From contig JAKLMB010000028.1 in the NCBI GenBank assembly GCA_022813625.1, forward strand, positions 1 to 64,000: 64,000 bases of DNA. The letters are read 5' to 3'. This DNA is from Aaosphaeria pasadenensis. Its lineage: Eukaryota; Ascomycota; Dothideomycetes; Pleosporales. Both the position numbers and the translations under genes were made by a program. Below, piece by piece: positions 36,431-47,757 of the stretch. How positions within the stretch are numbered: position 1 is the first letter of the stretch; each line of letters starts with the position of its first letter. The notes under the pieces were generated by a model, which worked only from the letters and a program-made list of their open reading frames with translations, made no database searches and had not been told where the DNA came from.

Positions 36431-37621
36431 TGCGGTTACAATCTATTATGATTCCTGTCCGTGGTAGGAGGAAGAAAGGTGAGAGAAAGAGATAAGAAGA
36501 GGCAATGGGAGGGGAGAGCAGGAAGAGAGGAGAGCGAAGGTGGAGATAGATGTACGATTTGTGTTTGCCAAGACTTTTCCGCATGGCGAGAGAGCCCTAT
36601 ACTTCGCTTTATTTTTTTCTTCTTTTCAATTGCCGTAATTGTTAGTGTTGAGGACCTTCATTGTTGTTATCATCTCAGTGTTGTTCTTCCTTTCTCACCT
36701 GTTCTCCCACCTCCCACCTTCAGAAGGGAAGGTATTTTTAGGAAACGTTCCCTTTTTCTCGACTTTATGATTCTCTAGCTTTTAAATGGGACATTGCAAT
36801 AAGTGAGTGATCCTTATGTTAATTCAACCTTCTGTATCTTTGGTAACGGAAGCTAAGTCCGCGCTGATGGTTCGAACCGCAAGACGGTATGTACACTTGA
36901 AGCATTAACAGTTCTCGCAACGAAGGCATCGCAATATAGCATAACTGTACAAATCAACCACTCCATATGGTGTGTCTACCTACTAAGTGCCCCCGTGATT
37001 GATTAGTTCTAAGTAGTGGACTTTTTTTGACAAGCCCCCAAATGTAAGATGTTGGTATTGGAAATTCATAGAAATTTCGCAGCCTGCACTTAATTAGCCG
37101 GATTCCTCAAGGCTGACGCATCTTGAGCCGCAGGCACCAGTTCTTAAACCCAGCGCCTAGGATTTGAACCAAATCTTCTCCTGCACCTCATCACAATCCA
37201 TCGTACTGCAGCTGCATTGTTAGGAAGAGCATAATTAGAAAAAGGCTCACCGGTCCTAATTCGGTACCACAAAAGGAAAACTTCCGAAATGCAAGATCCC
37301 TACCGAAGGATTCTGGGTCGTAAGATTCGAGGCTCTCAGCCTCGTTTTACCCCGGACCATATGAGCTCGCTTAATCACGATATATTGGATTTTTGAAGCA
37401 GGTCCCACGATTACATATTGCTTTCTCGATGTTTGCCTAGAATCAATGGAAGAGCACCGCGTTGATAGTATTGGATACTATTCGAGTCGGGTAGGCATTT
37501 TGACTAGGGGAATGAATTTTAGAAGTATAAAAGCGCTGATGGTTTGATCGTTTTCTCCACAGCTACAACTCAAAAGCATTTGAGCATAATTCTCATTTTC
37601 TAATCTTTAATACTCAGAGCC
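36431..37621. other. divergent upstream region
   Basis: About 1.2 kb between the divergent zinc-knuckle and LysM genes. The part next to the former is G/A-rich on the plus strand, i.e. a C/T-rich leader on the minus strand. No gene or tRNA is supported. Confidence 0.5.
37526..37533 (+). promoter_or_regulatory. TATA box of the LysM gene
   Basis: TATAAAAG lies about 90-95 nt upstream of the ATG at 37622 and is followed by a C/A-rich leader. This is a strong core promoter by fungal standards. Confidence 0.7.
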
Positions 37622-38464
37622 ATGACTCCTAAAATGATCATTACCACTACCCTCCTATCGCTTTCTACCATCGTGGCAGCACACCCAGGTTTCCAACTGC
37701 GTGCCGTGAACAGCACAATCATCATCTCCGACCCAACGCGCACCACTGCTGCACCATCTCCAACAGGCAATGGCATCACTACTCCTCTGCCCACTCAGTC
37801 CGGCATGGTCAGCAACTGCAACACGTTTTACAAAGTAGTCAGTGGCGACACATGCCAATCCGTGCTCAGCAAGCACAACCTGTCGTTCACGCAGCTGCGA
37901 GCGTGGAATGCTGGGATTGGGGATAATTGCCAGTTTCTCCTCCTGAATACAAACTACTGCGTTGGCGTTATCGGAGGTACGACAACCACAGTGGCGCCCA
38001 CACCTACGAATGGCATTTCCACTCCCTTGCCTACTCAATCTGGCCTTGTGGACAATTGCGATAAGTTCTATCGGGCCAAGCCCGGGGAGACGTGTGCAGA
38101 CATTGTCAGAAAGATTGCAGGGAATGGCATCACGCTTGCTGATTTCCTCAGGTGGAACTCGGGGGTTGGACCGGAGTGTAGGTCGATGCTGGCGGATACG
38201 TATCAGTGTGTTCGTGTCATTGGATTCACGCGTCCACCAACGACTACGACTGGGAATGGTGTTACAACCCCGCTGCCTACGCAGACAGGAATGGTGGGGA
38301 ATTGTAACAAGTTCGAGTTCGTTGATGCGGGCGAGGATTGCGGGACTATTTCACAGAAGTATGGGATCAGCCTTGAGGACTTCAAGAAGTGGAACTCAGG
38401 GGCGACAATCAACGGTTGCACGGAGATGTGGGCAAACACGTATGTTTGTGTTGGCATATTCTGA
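37622..38464 (+). CDS. secreted protein with three LysM domains (effector-like)
   Basis: One exon, 280 residues. Residues 1-20 are a signal peptide (cleavage near VAA-HP). Three LysM modules lie at about 66-115, 146-198 and 228-278. Each begins with NC and aromatic residues (NCNTFY, NCDKFY, NCNKFE), has a GDTC-type turn (SGDTC, PGETC, AGEDC), a W-N pair (AWNAGIG, RWNSGVG, KWNSGAT) and a closing Y-x-C. Each is preceded by a near-identical linker (GNGITTPLPTQSG, NGISTPLPTQSG, GNGVTTPLPTQTG), so the protein grew by triplication of a linker-LysM unit. Fungal LysM proteins of this kind bind chitin oligomers and can shield hyphae or mask chitin from host receptors; that role is inferred. The lack of introns and the strong TATA box suggest inducible expression. 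Confidence 0.92.
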   Translation: MTPKMIITTTLLSLSTIVAAHPGFQLRAVNSTIIISDPTRTTAAPSPTGNGITTPLPTQSGMVSNCNTFYKVVSGDTCQSVLSKHNLSFTQLRAWNAGIGDNCQFLLLNTNYCVGVIGGTTTTVAPTPTNGISTPLPTQSGLVDNCDKFYRAKPGETCADIVRKIAGNGITLADFLRWNSGVGPECRSMLADTYQCVRVIGFTRPPTTTTGNGVTTPLPTQTGMVGNCNKFEFVDAGEDCGTISQKYGISLEDFKKWNSGATINGCTEMWANTYVCVGIF

Positions 38465-38785
38465 GAAGCCTAGGGACGGAGTAATGCAGATTCGATGGAA
38501 AGGGCGATCGCTCATGATGGAGTTAGGTGTAGGGCGCGGGATCAACAATTGTCTCTCATGATAACAAAGCAATCCTCAAATTTGCATTGCATATCTTCTA
38601 TCTCCTCACAATGTTAATATCGAGATCTGCGTTTCATGTCTACTGGTCAGAGTTAATATCACTTGAGCAATGTGTACGGACATCTGCTTCAATCACAGTA
38701 GCATAGCTTAGACCTAACAGGCGTGCGGTAAAATCTTCAATTATTGTTGCTATCAATGCGCTTTATAACTGAATCATCTACTGTA

Positions 38786-38820
38786 GGCAATGGCATCACG
38801 GCCTTTCTACCCACTTAGTC
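38786..38820 (+). pseudogene. relic of a LysM-gene linker repeat
   Basis: About 35 nt nearly match the LysM-gene linker (GGCAATGGCATCAC, then TCTACCCACTTAGTC against CTGCCCACTCAGTCC). Read in that frame it gives GNGIT, then LPT and a stop where the gene has Gln (CAG to TAG). It lies 320 nt beyond the LysM gene in the same orientation. The stop codon of the F-box pseudogene on the other strand (38817-38815) lies inside it. The rest of 38465-38814 holds nothing recognisable. Confidence 0.55.
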
Positions 38821-40188
38821 TACTTTTACGAGATCGCCGGAAAAATCACGAGTCCAGCCTTCAGGGATGATCTCTTTGATAACGCGCAATGATAGATGGT
38901 CGCCACCAACTCTATGCTCAGCACCGAACAGTTTCATCCCAACCTTTCTCTCTCTATAACTACAGGGATCCCTTTGATGTGGATTTTCCGCCTGCCATTG
39001 GATAGGTGTTATGATTGGTAATCCGAAATCCTTCGAACTGGCGGCATCGATGAATCGACCTTTGGCATTTCGTGGTAACCTCGACCCATTCCCCGTGGTT
39101 TCCCATTGTGCACATTCTGCATGCTCCACCATGTTATCGACATTCGCCATTATCTCTCGGCCATCAGGTAAGCGGAAAATACAAGGATTGGAAAAGTACT
39201 CCGAGTAAGAGTTAAAGGTACGAGGAGGATTCGTTTCATACGGTATTGCCCACGTTTCCTTCGCAACAATATCAGCGTGAATCAGGGTTCTGTGGTCTCC
39301 ACTATCGTAAGGTACTAAGAGTACGGAATTGGGGGAGTTGATTGCATATATTGGAGTCCCCTGGAGGTATTGCGAATTTTTCAAAAGAAGCTGTTCCATC
39401 CCAAAAGTGACAGAATTCCACGGTGAAGGGTATCCCGAGTCAGGGTATATCTTCCACCCTTTCCAGTCTTCTTGACCACACTTTTGCAACGTGCCTCCCG
39501 ACGAGTTCATACAATTGACGACAAGTGAACGCAGCGATGTGGTTTCTATTGGCAAAAATTCGCCTTCGCCATCATTGGAAGCTGGCCCATCATCAGTGGT
39601 GTGTAAGGTCTTTCTAGTCCCGAACATAGAGGAACACATTGCAGCCATCCTCACACGCACATACTTCATCCTGGGTAGTATTTGGCGAATAGAGTCGCAA
39701 ACATGTAATTGCTCGCATTGAGTGCGACTGTCGTAGCCGAGTGTGTCAATTTCCAAGTTTACGCAGCTTTCCGGCAGTGCGTTGATTACATGGACGAGAA
39801 GGTGTCGAGGAAGTCAACAGCCCATATCTCGTGTAACACATAGAGAATATGATAGTAGTCCGCTCAAGATTGGCAATATTGGTACGAGTCGAGCTAGAGG
39901 CGGTAGGAATGTAGGTAGCTCCTCTTTCTTCCAACGCGGCATCTTCTTGGCGCCTCCACCCCCCATGTGAATCGTCAGAGATCGAACATGGCGGCCGTGT
40001 CGTGAAACATTTGCGCACTGCAGAAAGCTCTCTAGTGTTACATGCTTGGTGAAGGCGATGTGTCTGTATAATTCTGGGACAGCGAGTTGATGCCACAACC
40101 TGCACGCAGTGAGTACGTTGGTAGGGCTGGAATCATTAATGACTTCGCTTAGGATTTGGATCAGAACCTCGTTAGGTAAGTCATGCAT
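38815..40188 (-). pseudogene. F-box protein gene interrupted by one in-frame TGA
   Basis: A 458-codon frame is broken only by TGA at 39816-39814. It starts with MHDLPNEVLIQILSEV, a clear F-box, and continues with Leu-rich, cysteine-containing blocks typical of fungal F-box proteins. The sequence on both sides of the stop reads as one domain (GLLSYSLCVTRDMGC, stop, LPRHLLVHVINALP, then NLEIDTLGYD). No intron with GT..AG boundaries removes the stop. A change from TGG or CGA would explain it. The second half alone has an ATG at 39756, but that would lack the F-box. Either this is a recent pseudogene, or the stop is read through (TGA followed by C). The alternative that each half is a separate gene seems unlikely. 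Confidence 0.6.
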
Positions 40189-40658
40189 AATGACGGTTTG
40201 TTTCCGAAAGAGGAAGTTCCAAATTCCCTTACTGTCGATTTGCCAGAGTTACAAAAGTAGGAAGAAGGGTTGAATAAACGAAAGTAAATTAAGGTAATTT
40301 TAGGTACCTTTATGTACGGTGGAAGGCGTGTAGGGAGATGATCTGTGTGTTTCGTGATAAAGAGTGAAGTTCATTAAGTGAAAGACAAAAGTTCAATGGA
40401 AGGAAAAAGTTCACTGATAAATGGACAAAGTTCACTAGGTGAAAGGCAAGTCAACATCGACTTATTTGGCAGAGGATCGAGTAAACCAGAAGTGAAAATA
40501 TTGGTTGTATTATCCTTAGGGGTCAAATTATGTGAAGCGGAGTGAAGCCAGCATCCTTATATTACTCGATCAATTACATCACGTGCTAAATCCCTAATAT
40601 TAAAGTGGCATGGCTGTTCGAAAAGTGCTTTGAGGATATCCTGCAGAGATGGCAGCTT
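40189..40658. repeat. intergenic region with degenerate AAAGTTCACT repeats
   Basis: Between about 40360 and 40445 four related units occur (GAAGTTCATTAAGTGAAAG, AAAGTTCAATGGAAGG, AAAGTTCACTGATAAATGG, AAAGTTCACTAGGTGAAAGG). They are spaced 22-32 nt and partly palindromic (TTCACT and AGGTGAA). The remainder has no gene. Confidence 0.5.
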
Positions 40659-42402
40659 TCAAGGCCTCCACCGGAAAGCAGGATGTCTCCAATCTAGATC
40701 CTGCACTTGCTGTGTCGTCAATCCTTCCAATTCTTGCTCCACGTTCTTCTGTTTCCTGCGGTGATTGCTTGCCTTCATCCAGAATAACAGCGCAATGCTG
40801 GAAAGCAAGACGACAGAGCTCGTGGCCAAATTGAGTCCATTGCCGATAGGGAAGTTGGGCGCATCGGCTGGAAGGAAGCTCCAAGTCGAAATGAGACCGC
40901 CAATGTTTCCGAACATGACGTTGGTGCCGATAGCAGAAGCGCGCGCAGTGTCGGAAACAACGTTTGCAGACACTTGGGCGTTACAAAGTGCACCGAACGA
41001 GAAAGCGCCCGAAGCGATGATGAATGTGGCTCCGTAGCGCACTTGCGTAGATGTAGTGGCGAGGAACATGATGTAGCCGGCCATCATCAGAGGAGCGGAG
41101 GCAATCATGAAGATGAGGCGACGATCGAAACGCCAAGAGAGGAACGGGAGTAGGACGGTGAAGAATGCGCCAACGATGTACGGCGGAACTGTATGGAGCT
41201 GTTGCGAGATCACTGAGTCCTTGGGATAGATCGTCCTGACGATAGTTGGAGCAAAGAAAGCAAGACCTTGGACGGTGATGTTGTCGAGGAGGAAAATGAA
41301 GGAGGTTGCCAGGGTAGAAGGGTTGATAATGCCTCGAAGAGTCTTGGTCCAGTCAATCTTGTCAAGGACTTCGGTGGTTCCAACACGCTCAGACTTGACA
41401 CGGGCAATCGCAAGATCCTTCTCCTCCTGTGTAAGCCACCGTGCAGTTTCTGGCCGGTCGGTGAGGGTGACAAAAGATATCAAGGCCAGGATGCAGGTGA
41501 TGATGCCTTCAATGGCGAAAATCATGCGCCAGCGAGTGAGGCTTCCAAAGCTATCCAACTTCAGAATGGCAGATGCCAAAAGACCACCGAAAGCACCGGC
41601 CAAAGGCGCCATGACGATATAAAGCGAAAGACGGAATGCAAGCTCGGAACGGCGGTACCAACGGGACATGTAGTAGGCGATTCCGGGAAGCATACCGGCC
41701 TCAAAAACACCCAGGATGAAACGAACACCACAGACGGCATGGATGTCGTGAACGAAAGCCGTGCCAATCGAACTGATTCCGAATCCCAAACTGGTGATAG
41801 GAATGAACCAGCCTAGACGCAATCAGTATTCGCACATGTAGATAAGACTGCTAGCAACTTACCCGGTCCCATATATTTGCAGAGCATATTGGCGGGAATC
41901 TCCATAACGATGTAAGAGATGTAGAAAACGGAAAGGACGGTGTTGTAATCGTATCCCTTCAATTTGAGGTCCTTTTCCAGTCCCGCCAATCTAGCATTGC
42001 CTGGTAATGGTTAGCGAATGCTTACTGGATCCAACACGACACCGGGGGAACCGAATGCTACCCCCACACAGTGAGAAAATACATACCAATATTTGCTCGA
42101 TCAATGAAGCAGAATAGATAAAGCAATGCGACAGTTGGAACGATGTAGAGATCGATCTTCCATCGGAGACGCGATTCGGCCTTAGGATCGAACGTTATGA
42201 GTGAATTGCCCTGACTGGAAACAGAATTAGCATCAGAGACCAGGGAATGAGAGAATTGTATGGGGCGGAGTGGGACGTACGCATCTGTTGCCACATGGCC
42301 GCGCTCTGCCGCGTTGTGGGCATCATCGTTCTTCATGTGTTCTGAGTGGTTCACGGTGTATTTCTCGTCACCAGAGAGCTCCGCGTTACTCATCGCAGCC
42401 AT
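40659..42402 (-). CDS. MFS transporter, DAL5/anion:cation symporter family
   Basis: Model complement(join(40659..41812,41863..42000,42087..42214,42281..42402)), 513 residues. Introns are 50, 86 and 66 nt with GTAAGT, GTATGT and GTACGT donors. Twelve transmembrane segments are present. The family motifs are the first helix LYIVPTVALLYLFCFIDRANIG with NARLAGLEKDL after it, RFILGVFEAGMLPGIAYYMSRWY in the second quarter, and LTDRPETARWLT before the central loop. Members of this family carry organic anions such as allantoate, nicotinate, pantothenate or other carboxylates with protons; the substrate here is open. The first intron (42280-42215) is 66 nt without stops, so unspliced mRNA stays in frame and would add 22 residues to the N-terminal tail. 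Met4 is an alternative start. Confidence 0.92.
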
Positions 42403-43756
42403 GTTAGGAATGGACTGTCAAAGAAGAGCAGACGATAATCGAAAGACTTTGAAGGATGCGACGAGCTAGGAGGGTGGAGGAGGGCAACTCGTTTCGCGAT
42501 GCTCTTCTGGTACTTATAGATTAGGAGCTACCCCAGACTCTGGATCCGAAAACGCGTCGGCTTCATGCGATCCAGTCACGGAAGACGCCCTCGAGTTGGG
42601 CGCAGCGTGGGGAATCATAGCGGCCAAGTACGAGCGAGACCATCCAAGGACTAGCAGACTGACTCGAAGGACAATAGCGATGCATGTGATTGGCGAGTAA
42701 TCAACAATGAACGAAGCTCGGCACGCTTGCCTGTGGAGAGCTCTCCGCACCCCCAGATCAGCCATAAAACACAGAGGCAGCGATAGCGGGTGCTCAACCC
42801 CGGCACCTACTCGATTGAACTTGCCCACTTCCGTCGTCGGATGGTGAAGACGGTTGTTGTTATCGACGAAACTCATATATTTCTTTCCCTTCCTCCAGCT
42901 AGCCTTACCCTCTCCCCGCATTTCGCGTCGCACACGATCACATAAGGGGCTTCTTGGAAGTCTGGAGCAACGTGATGCAATGGATTGGTGCGCTAAAGAA
43001 CCGACTGACCATAATAGCCATCTCATGGTTGGACGACGCAGTCTAGAATTCCATCGGAAAGGGGGTACGGTACCTGGGAGGGTGAGGTGCACGGTGAGTA
43101 AATGGCGATTTCCGGTAAGGTCTAGAGCGATGCCACACCAGCCCCAGATTACGGGTGCTGCACACACGAATTGGCTGCATAATATCTCCCAACGACCTGG
43201 TTCATTCAGCCCGACTAATCTTCGTGGCAGAACGTTGATCCCCTTAAGAGTATCACAAGATCGTGGGTAAAGTAAGACCTCTGCTCTCAAAACAATGTGT
43301 TTCTGGTGACTATTCCATTTGGTGTCTTGGTAGACAAGATGAAAACGAGGCCACGGAGCGTGGCAGTGCGGCCCCAAGGCAAATAGTCAATCACTAGTGA
43401 TTTGGTCGAGGATTGTTCAAGTTGGATATTTGCCGTAACCTTCTTCCGCCCTTGCAACACTCTTGAACTAACAACGCAACAATGACTTTCAAATTGTTGA
43501 CCAAGGTAGGCGACATCATTTCCTTTCGGACTGCTTCTACCTGATATGCAAACAATGCAAATGTCTTCATGACCTGCGGGTCCGCGGATATCCAGAGGTT
43601 GCAGGCTATCCGTTCACTTGCCGATCGATTATCCGTACTTTGAGACTGGAGTGTCATGTCGTCTGAAAAGCGTGAGAATTTCAAATCACCTTGTTCAGCT
43701 TACTTCATCTCGGCCGTGCATTGGTCATCCCCTGAATTGTTACCTCCTGACGCGTC
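42403..43756. other. intergenic region
   Basis: Upstream DNA of the DAL5-like transporter and 3' flank of the next transporter. A minus-strand frame of 287 codons (42514-43377) crosses it but is Cys/Trp/Arg-rich and overlaps an equally open plus-strand frame, so it is not called. No repeats are seen. Confidence 0.5.
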
Positions 43757-45102
43757 CTATGTTGAAACCAGTTTCTTCCTTCTTTGAATCAGCCAGAGAG
43801 CAAGCATGAATGCACTGGCGGCAAGATACGCCAGACCAGTGAATATTTGAGGATACAGATATGGCTTGTTTGCATCAGGCTTTTTTATATTCAATGCAAT
43901 AACCATCGCAAAAGTCGTTGGAAGAATTGCTGTACCAAATGAAAGCGCGAGTAGTGACGGGAGCTCTATCAGACCTCCTACCTCGACACAGAGGGGGCTC
44001 AGTGCCTGCATTGCAAGTTGTCAGAGTTGATACAGGTGATGAACGAAGGCAAGCAACTTACCATCCAGTATGTGCCCGCCACCATACCATTGATGAGAGC
44101 AAACACAACAGTCACCGCGTACGAAGCAGCCGGCACCCAGAGAGCCCAGATAGCAACGCCGCAAGCGAAGGTTGCAATCCCGGCCACTTCCATCCTCCCA
44201 TAACGATCACTCAGTACCCCGAGCGCCGGCCTACCGATCAACGTTCCAAGGTTCATCAGAGCGGTGACAGATGATGCCTGAGACTTGGACAGCCCTATTG
44301 AACGTGCAAAGTCGGAGAGCGAGTACAACAACACCATATAACCAAGCATGGAGAAGAAGCCCCAACAGAGGAGTAGGATGACTGGGAGGCGGCGTAGAAG
44401 ATGGAAAGCAAAAGGATTCATCGTTGGCTGGATGACCTTGTTTCTGTTACGAATGAAACAGGTAGCAAGGAGGTTCATAGTGCCAGCCATGATACCAATA
44501 ATACGTAGCGACCATGCCAGAGACAGACGATCAATCATTGGTTGAGTGGAGAATGATATGATGAGACCACCGATACCAGTACCGGCGGAGTTGATTGAAT
44601 TGGCAAGTGAGCGCTTCTTATCAAACCATTGCGAGGTCACAGCAACGCTGGGCGTAAACAGGAAGCCCACTCCAATGCCGAGTAGGATACCCTGTGTACA
44701 ATATAAATGCCAGATCCTCGTGGAGAAACTAGCCGCTATGTAACCACCCATCTGGATGAGTGCTCCGACAGCCATAGGAATGTGTGTTCCAAAGATTCTG
44801 ACGAGATACGTGACTGGAGATGCCATAATCATGGCAACTCCAAAGTTAAGCCCACCGATGTAAGCATAGTCCAAAGGCGTGGCCTCAGGATAAATGTCGT
44901 TTGCTAGATAGTAGGCGAGGTATACACCGTAGCTTCCAAACACACCCCAGGTGAATGAGTTCACAGTCGTTACGCAGGCGACGCATACCCAGCCATAGCC
45001 GCCATCTGGTATTTGGTGCTCATTTGATTCTTCGACAACAGCTGGTACCACAAGTTCCCCCGTCTTTGGAGCAATGAGCCCCTCGATTTGTTTGTCGGTC
45101 AT
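43757..45102 (-). CDS. MFS monocarboxylate transporter-like protein (MCH/MCT family)
   Basis: Model complement(join(43757..44005,44062..45102)), 429 residues, with one 56-nt intron (GTAAGT donor, GCAG acceptor) between complete codons. After a short N-terminal tail comes IPDGGYGWVCVACVTTVNSFTWGVFGSYGVY, the MCT signature around D-G-G-x-G-W in helix 1. Twelve hydrophobic segments follow, with a basic loop (RNRNK) between helices 6 and 7 and LSDRYGR in the second half. Yeast Mch proteins resemble mammalian monocarboxylate carriers but not all move monocarboxylates (Mch5 carries riboflavin), so the substrate is uncertain. AT-rich TATA-like sequence lies at 45435-45453 on the minus strand. The gene reads in the same direction as the DAL5-like transporter but has its own promoter region. 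Confidence 0.92.
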
Positions 45103-46095
45103 GATCGGGGCTATTGTCTATGGTCGCTTTTGAGACACCAAAGCAGATGGACGACGAGTTACTGCGTTTTCCTTCGGATGCAAATCGCGAGAATTCCTAG
45201 TCAAATTTTGAAAGGCTGTTTATGCAACCAAAAATTTTAATGACTGTTGATTTTTCGTTTTCGATTCCGAACCTTATCCACGTGCGGGGAAATAAGATGA
45301 AAGATGCGGGTTCTTACTCGCCAGAGATCAATGCCCATGTCCCGCCAATCGATATCAGTGTTGCATGGAAGTGAGTTACCAGTCTCGGGAGCATCGAGTT
45401 GAAGATGAAGAGAATGTAAGAAAAGACGACGACATTTTATAGAACATATATATGCGAAAAACGTAATACTTGGCCCATTCGGAGTGACTTGGTGTGGGTT
45501 AACCACCTATTTCGGAATGAATTGACAAAATTACGGCATTTCGGATACAGAGATGCGCGCCCGGAAAAGCCGTCCATTTGTAAGACCAGGGAATAGAAAA
45601 AACCTGGGGATTTCGAGAGAGCACACCATACTGAATAGGTAGGTAGGTAAAGAGGAATCCGATGTCGCTATGTAGTTGCTTCGACCCGCTAGGCTTGCAT
45701 GCATCGTCGACGTCGGAGCTCATGTTACGACGGTATGTTCGAATCATCCCTCATCCACGCGCAATTGGATGGACGTCGAAAACGCCAGTATGCAATGGAA
45801 CGAGATAAATTGCATGATGAACAGACTTAACGATTTCAAAGCCCAGCCAAATCGAAATTGAGTTAAGACAAAACGCGAGCAACAGAGCTAAACCCTTTTG
45901 GTCGACCTCGGTAGTCGGTACCCCGCGAGTCAATCGTCATCCTGTTCACCCATACTTTATCAATGAATAATTGAAGATGACTTGCTTGTTATCTTTATAT
46001 TTACGGCTTCAATCGCTATTTAGACCTTACTCAATTTCTCCTGGATCCATTACTTGAGCGACTTCCTTCCCAATAACACCAAAGAACACGACAAA
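45103..46095. other. divergent promoter region
   Basis: About 1 kb between the divergent MCT-like and MDR genes. It holds a TATA-like stretch for the former and a CT/CA-rich leader for the latter. No gene is seen. Confidence 0.5.
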
Positions 46096-47280
46096 ATGCC
46101 TTCCGCGATCACGATCAAGCAAGTTCCTGGCAAACCAGGACAAGTGTATTATCCTCTCGAAAAGATAACACTCCCCGAGCCCAAGCCCTCAGAGAACCAG
46201 GTCAGCATGGAAACCCGTTCTCGAAATCCCTCATCTGACTCCATCTAGGTCGTTGTCTCCATCTCCGCTGCAGCCCTAAACCACCGCGACCTCTTCATCC
46301 GTCAACACCTCTACCCCGGCACAACCTTCGGCGTTCCTCTCCTCGCAGATGGCGTTGGCGTCGTCACATCCGCTGGATCCTCACCCAGCGCGCAACAATG
46401 GCTCAACAAGCGCGTGATTCTGAACCCAGGCACCGGATGGAAGGACTCGCTTGACGGACCCGAACACCCCAAGGGCTACGCGATTCTTGGTGGAACGAAG
46501 ACGAATCCCGCGGGGACACTCGCCGAGAAAGTTCTGATAGAAGCTTCCGAGCTTGAAGAGGCGCCGAAGGGACTGAGCGATGCGGAAGCAGCTGCGCTGC
46601 CTCTCACAGGCCTAACGGCATGGAGAGCGTTCTTCGTAAAGACAGGAAATGCCAAGCCAGGTCACAACATCCTGATCACTGGAATTGGTGGTGGCGTGGC
46701 GTTGATGGCGCTTTTGTTTGCAGTCGCGCAGGGTTGCAATGTTTATGTCACAAGTGGAAGTGAGGAAAAGATTCAAAAAGCGAAAGCGCTGGGAGCTGCT
46801 GGCGGCGTGAATTATAAAGAACAGGGCTGGGAGAAGAAGCTGCAAGGACTATTGCCCCAGAACAGAAAATACCTCGATGCTATCGTTGACGGCGCCGGTG
46901 GCGATGTGGTATCGAAGGGCATGAAGTTGTTAAAGGTATGGATATCTTCTCCGTTGTGCCTGATTACCCAAATTAACTAATTCTAGGCCGGTGGCGTAAT
47001 CTCTGTCTACGGAATGACCATATCACCAAAGATGGACTTCCTTATGGGTGCTGTGCTACGCAACATTGAAGTCAAGGGCTCGACAATGGGGTCGCGAAAG
47101 GAATTCGCCGAGATGGTCGATTTTGTGAACAAGAAGAACCTCAAACCTGTGGTTTCGAGGGTGGTCAATGGTCTTGACCTCGCAGCCATCGATACTTTAT
47201 TCGATGATATGAAGAACGCCAGCCAATTCGGCAAACTGGTCGTCCAGATTGACAACGGCTCCTCATCGAGTAAGTTGTAG
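46096..47280 (+). CDS. MDR-superfamily oxidoreductase, zinc-independent (quinone reductase-like)
   Basis: Model join(46096..46200,46249..46935,46987..47280), 361 residues. Introns are 48 and 51 nt, the first with a weaker GTCAGC donor. The ATG context is ACAAAATG. The N-terminal catalytic domain has LNHRDLFIRQ, where quinone-reductase-type enzymes have N-x-x-D and zinc enzymes have Cys, plus GVPLLADGVGVV. It lacks the Cys and His metal ligands and the four-Cys structural zinc lobe. The Rossmann motif is GIGGGV at 180-185, followed by VYVTSGSEEKIQKAKALGA, where Ser-Gly-Ser fits an NADPH phosphate pocket. Such enzymes reduce alpha,beta-unsaturated carbonyls or quinones; the substrate is unknown. 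No partner genes suggest a pathway. Confidence 0.9.
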
Positions 47281-47669
47281 GAGGCCAAGATAGATAGTAA
47301 ATGTATGAACATGATATGACAGTCAACAATATAAGTTACTTTTTTGGTTGCTACAGAACTCAACTCATTCCCAACGCGTCTCTACGTCCACATGAGGAAT
47401 TGATCCTCTGACTTTTGATCTCCGCACAAATGACACCGAACTCACTGTAGCCTCTCTCCGTCTGACTCCATGAATGTCCTATCGATAAAATATATATTTA
47501 CCCACCAGGCAGTGCACACGATTTACTCGTCGTGCGTATATCCCATCGTGCTCTCACAGTTGTTTCCCGAGCCAACGCATTCCCACAATTCTTCGTGTGT
47601 AGCAATAGCAACCCGATCCGATGTTCACCGAACCACTTCATTCTACCGATAAGAGTGATGGAGGAGTTT
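47281..47669. other. 3' flank of the MDR gene
   Basis: AT-rich, with no gene seen. The repeat family begins sharply at about 47670. Confidence 0.5.
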
Positions 47670-47757
47670 GTCGATGGCCTAGTTTAGCATCGTCAACTGA
47701 TGACGAAGTTCCCACTCTGACCTCGCGGAGGATAGGCGTTCCAGAGCATGTTTTTTA

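Noticed and set aside
37155..37175. tRNA B-box-like GGTTCAAATCC on the minus strand
   Set aside because: No matching acceptor stem, D-arm or A-box at the right distance. The T-stem pairs poorly. The GGTTCGAACC near 36870 fails for the same reasons.
42514..43377. 287-codon minus-strand frame upstream of the DAL5-like transporter
   Set aside because: Rich in Cys, Trp and Arg. It overlaps an open plus-strand frame and sits in the transporter's promoter region.
24449..47280. Secondary-metabolite cluster suggested by SDR, MDR and MFS genes
   Set aside because: No polyketide synthase, NRPS, terpene cyclase or pathway regulator is present, and the genes are spread among unrelated ones with separate promoters.
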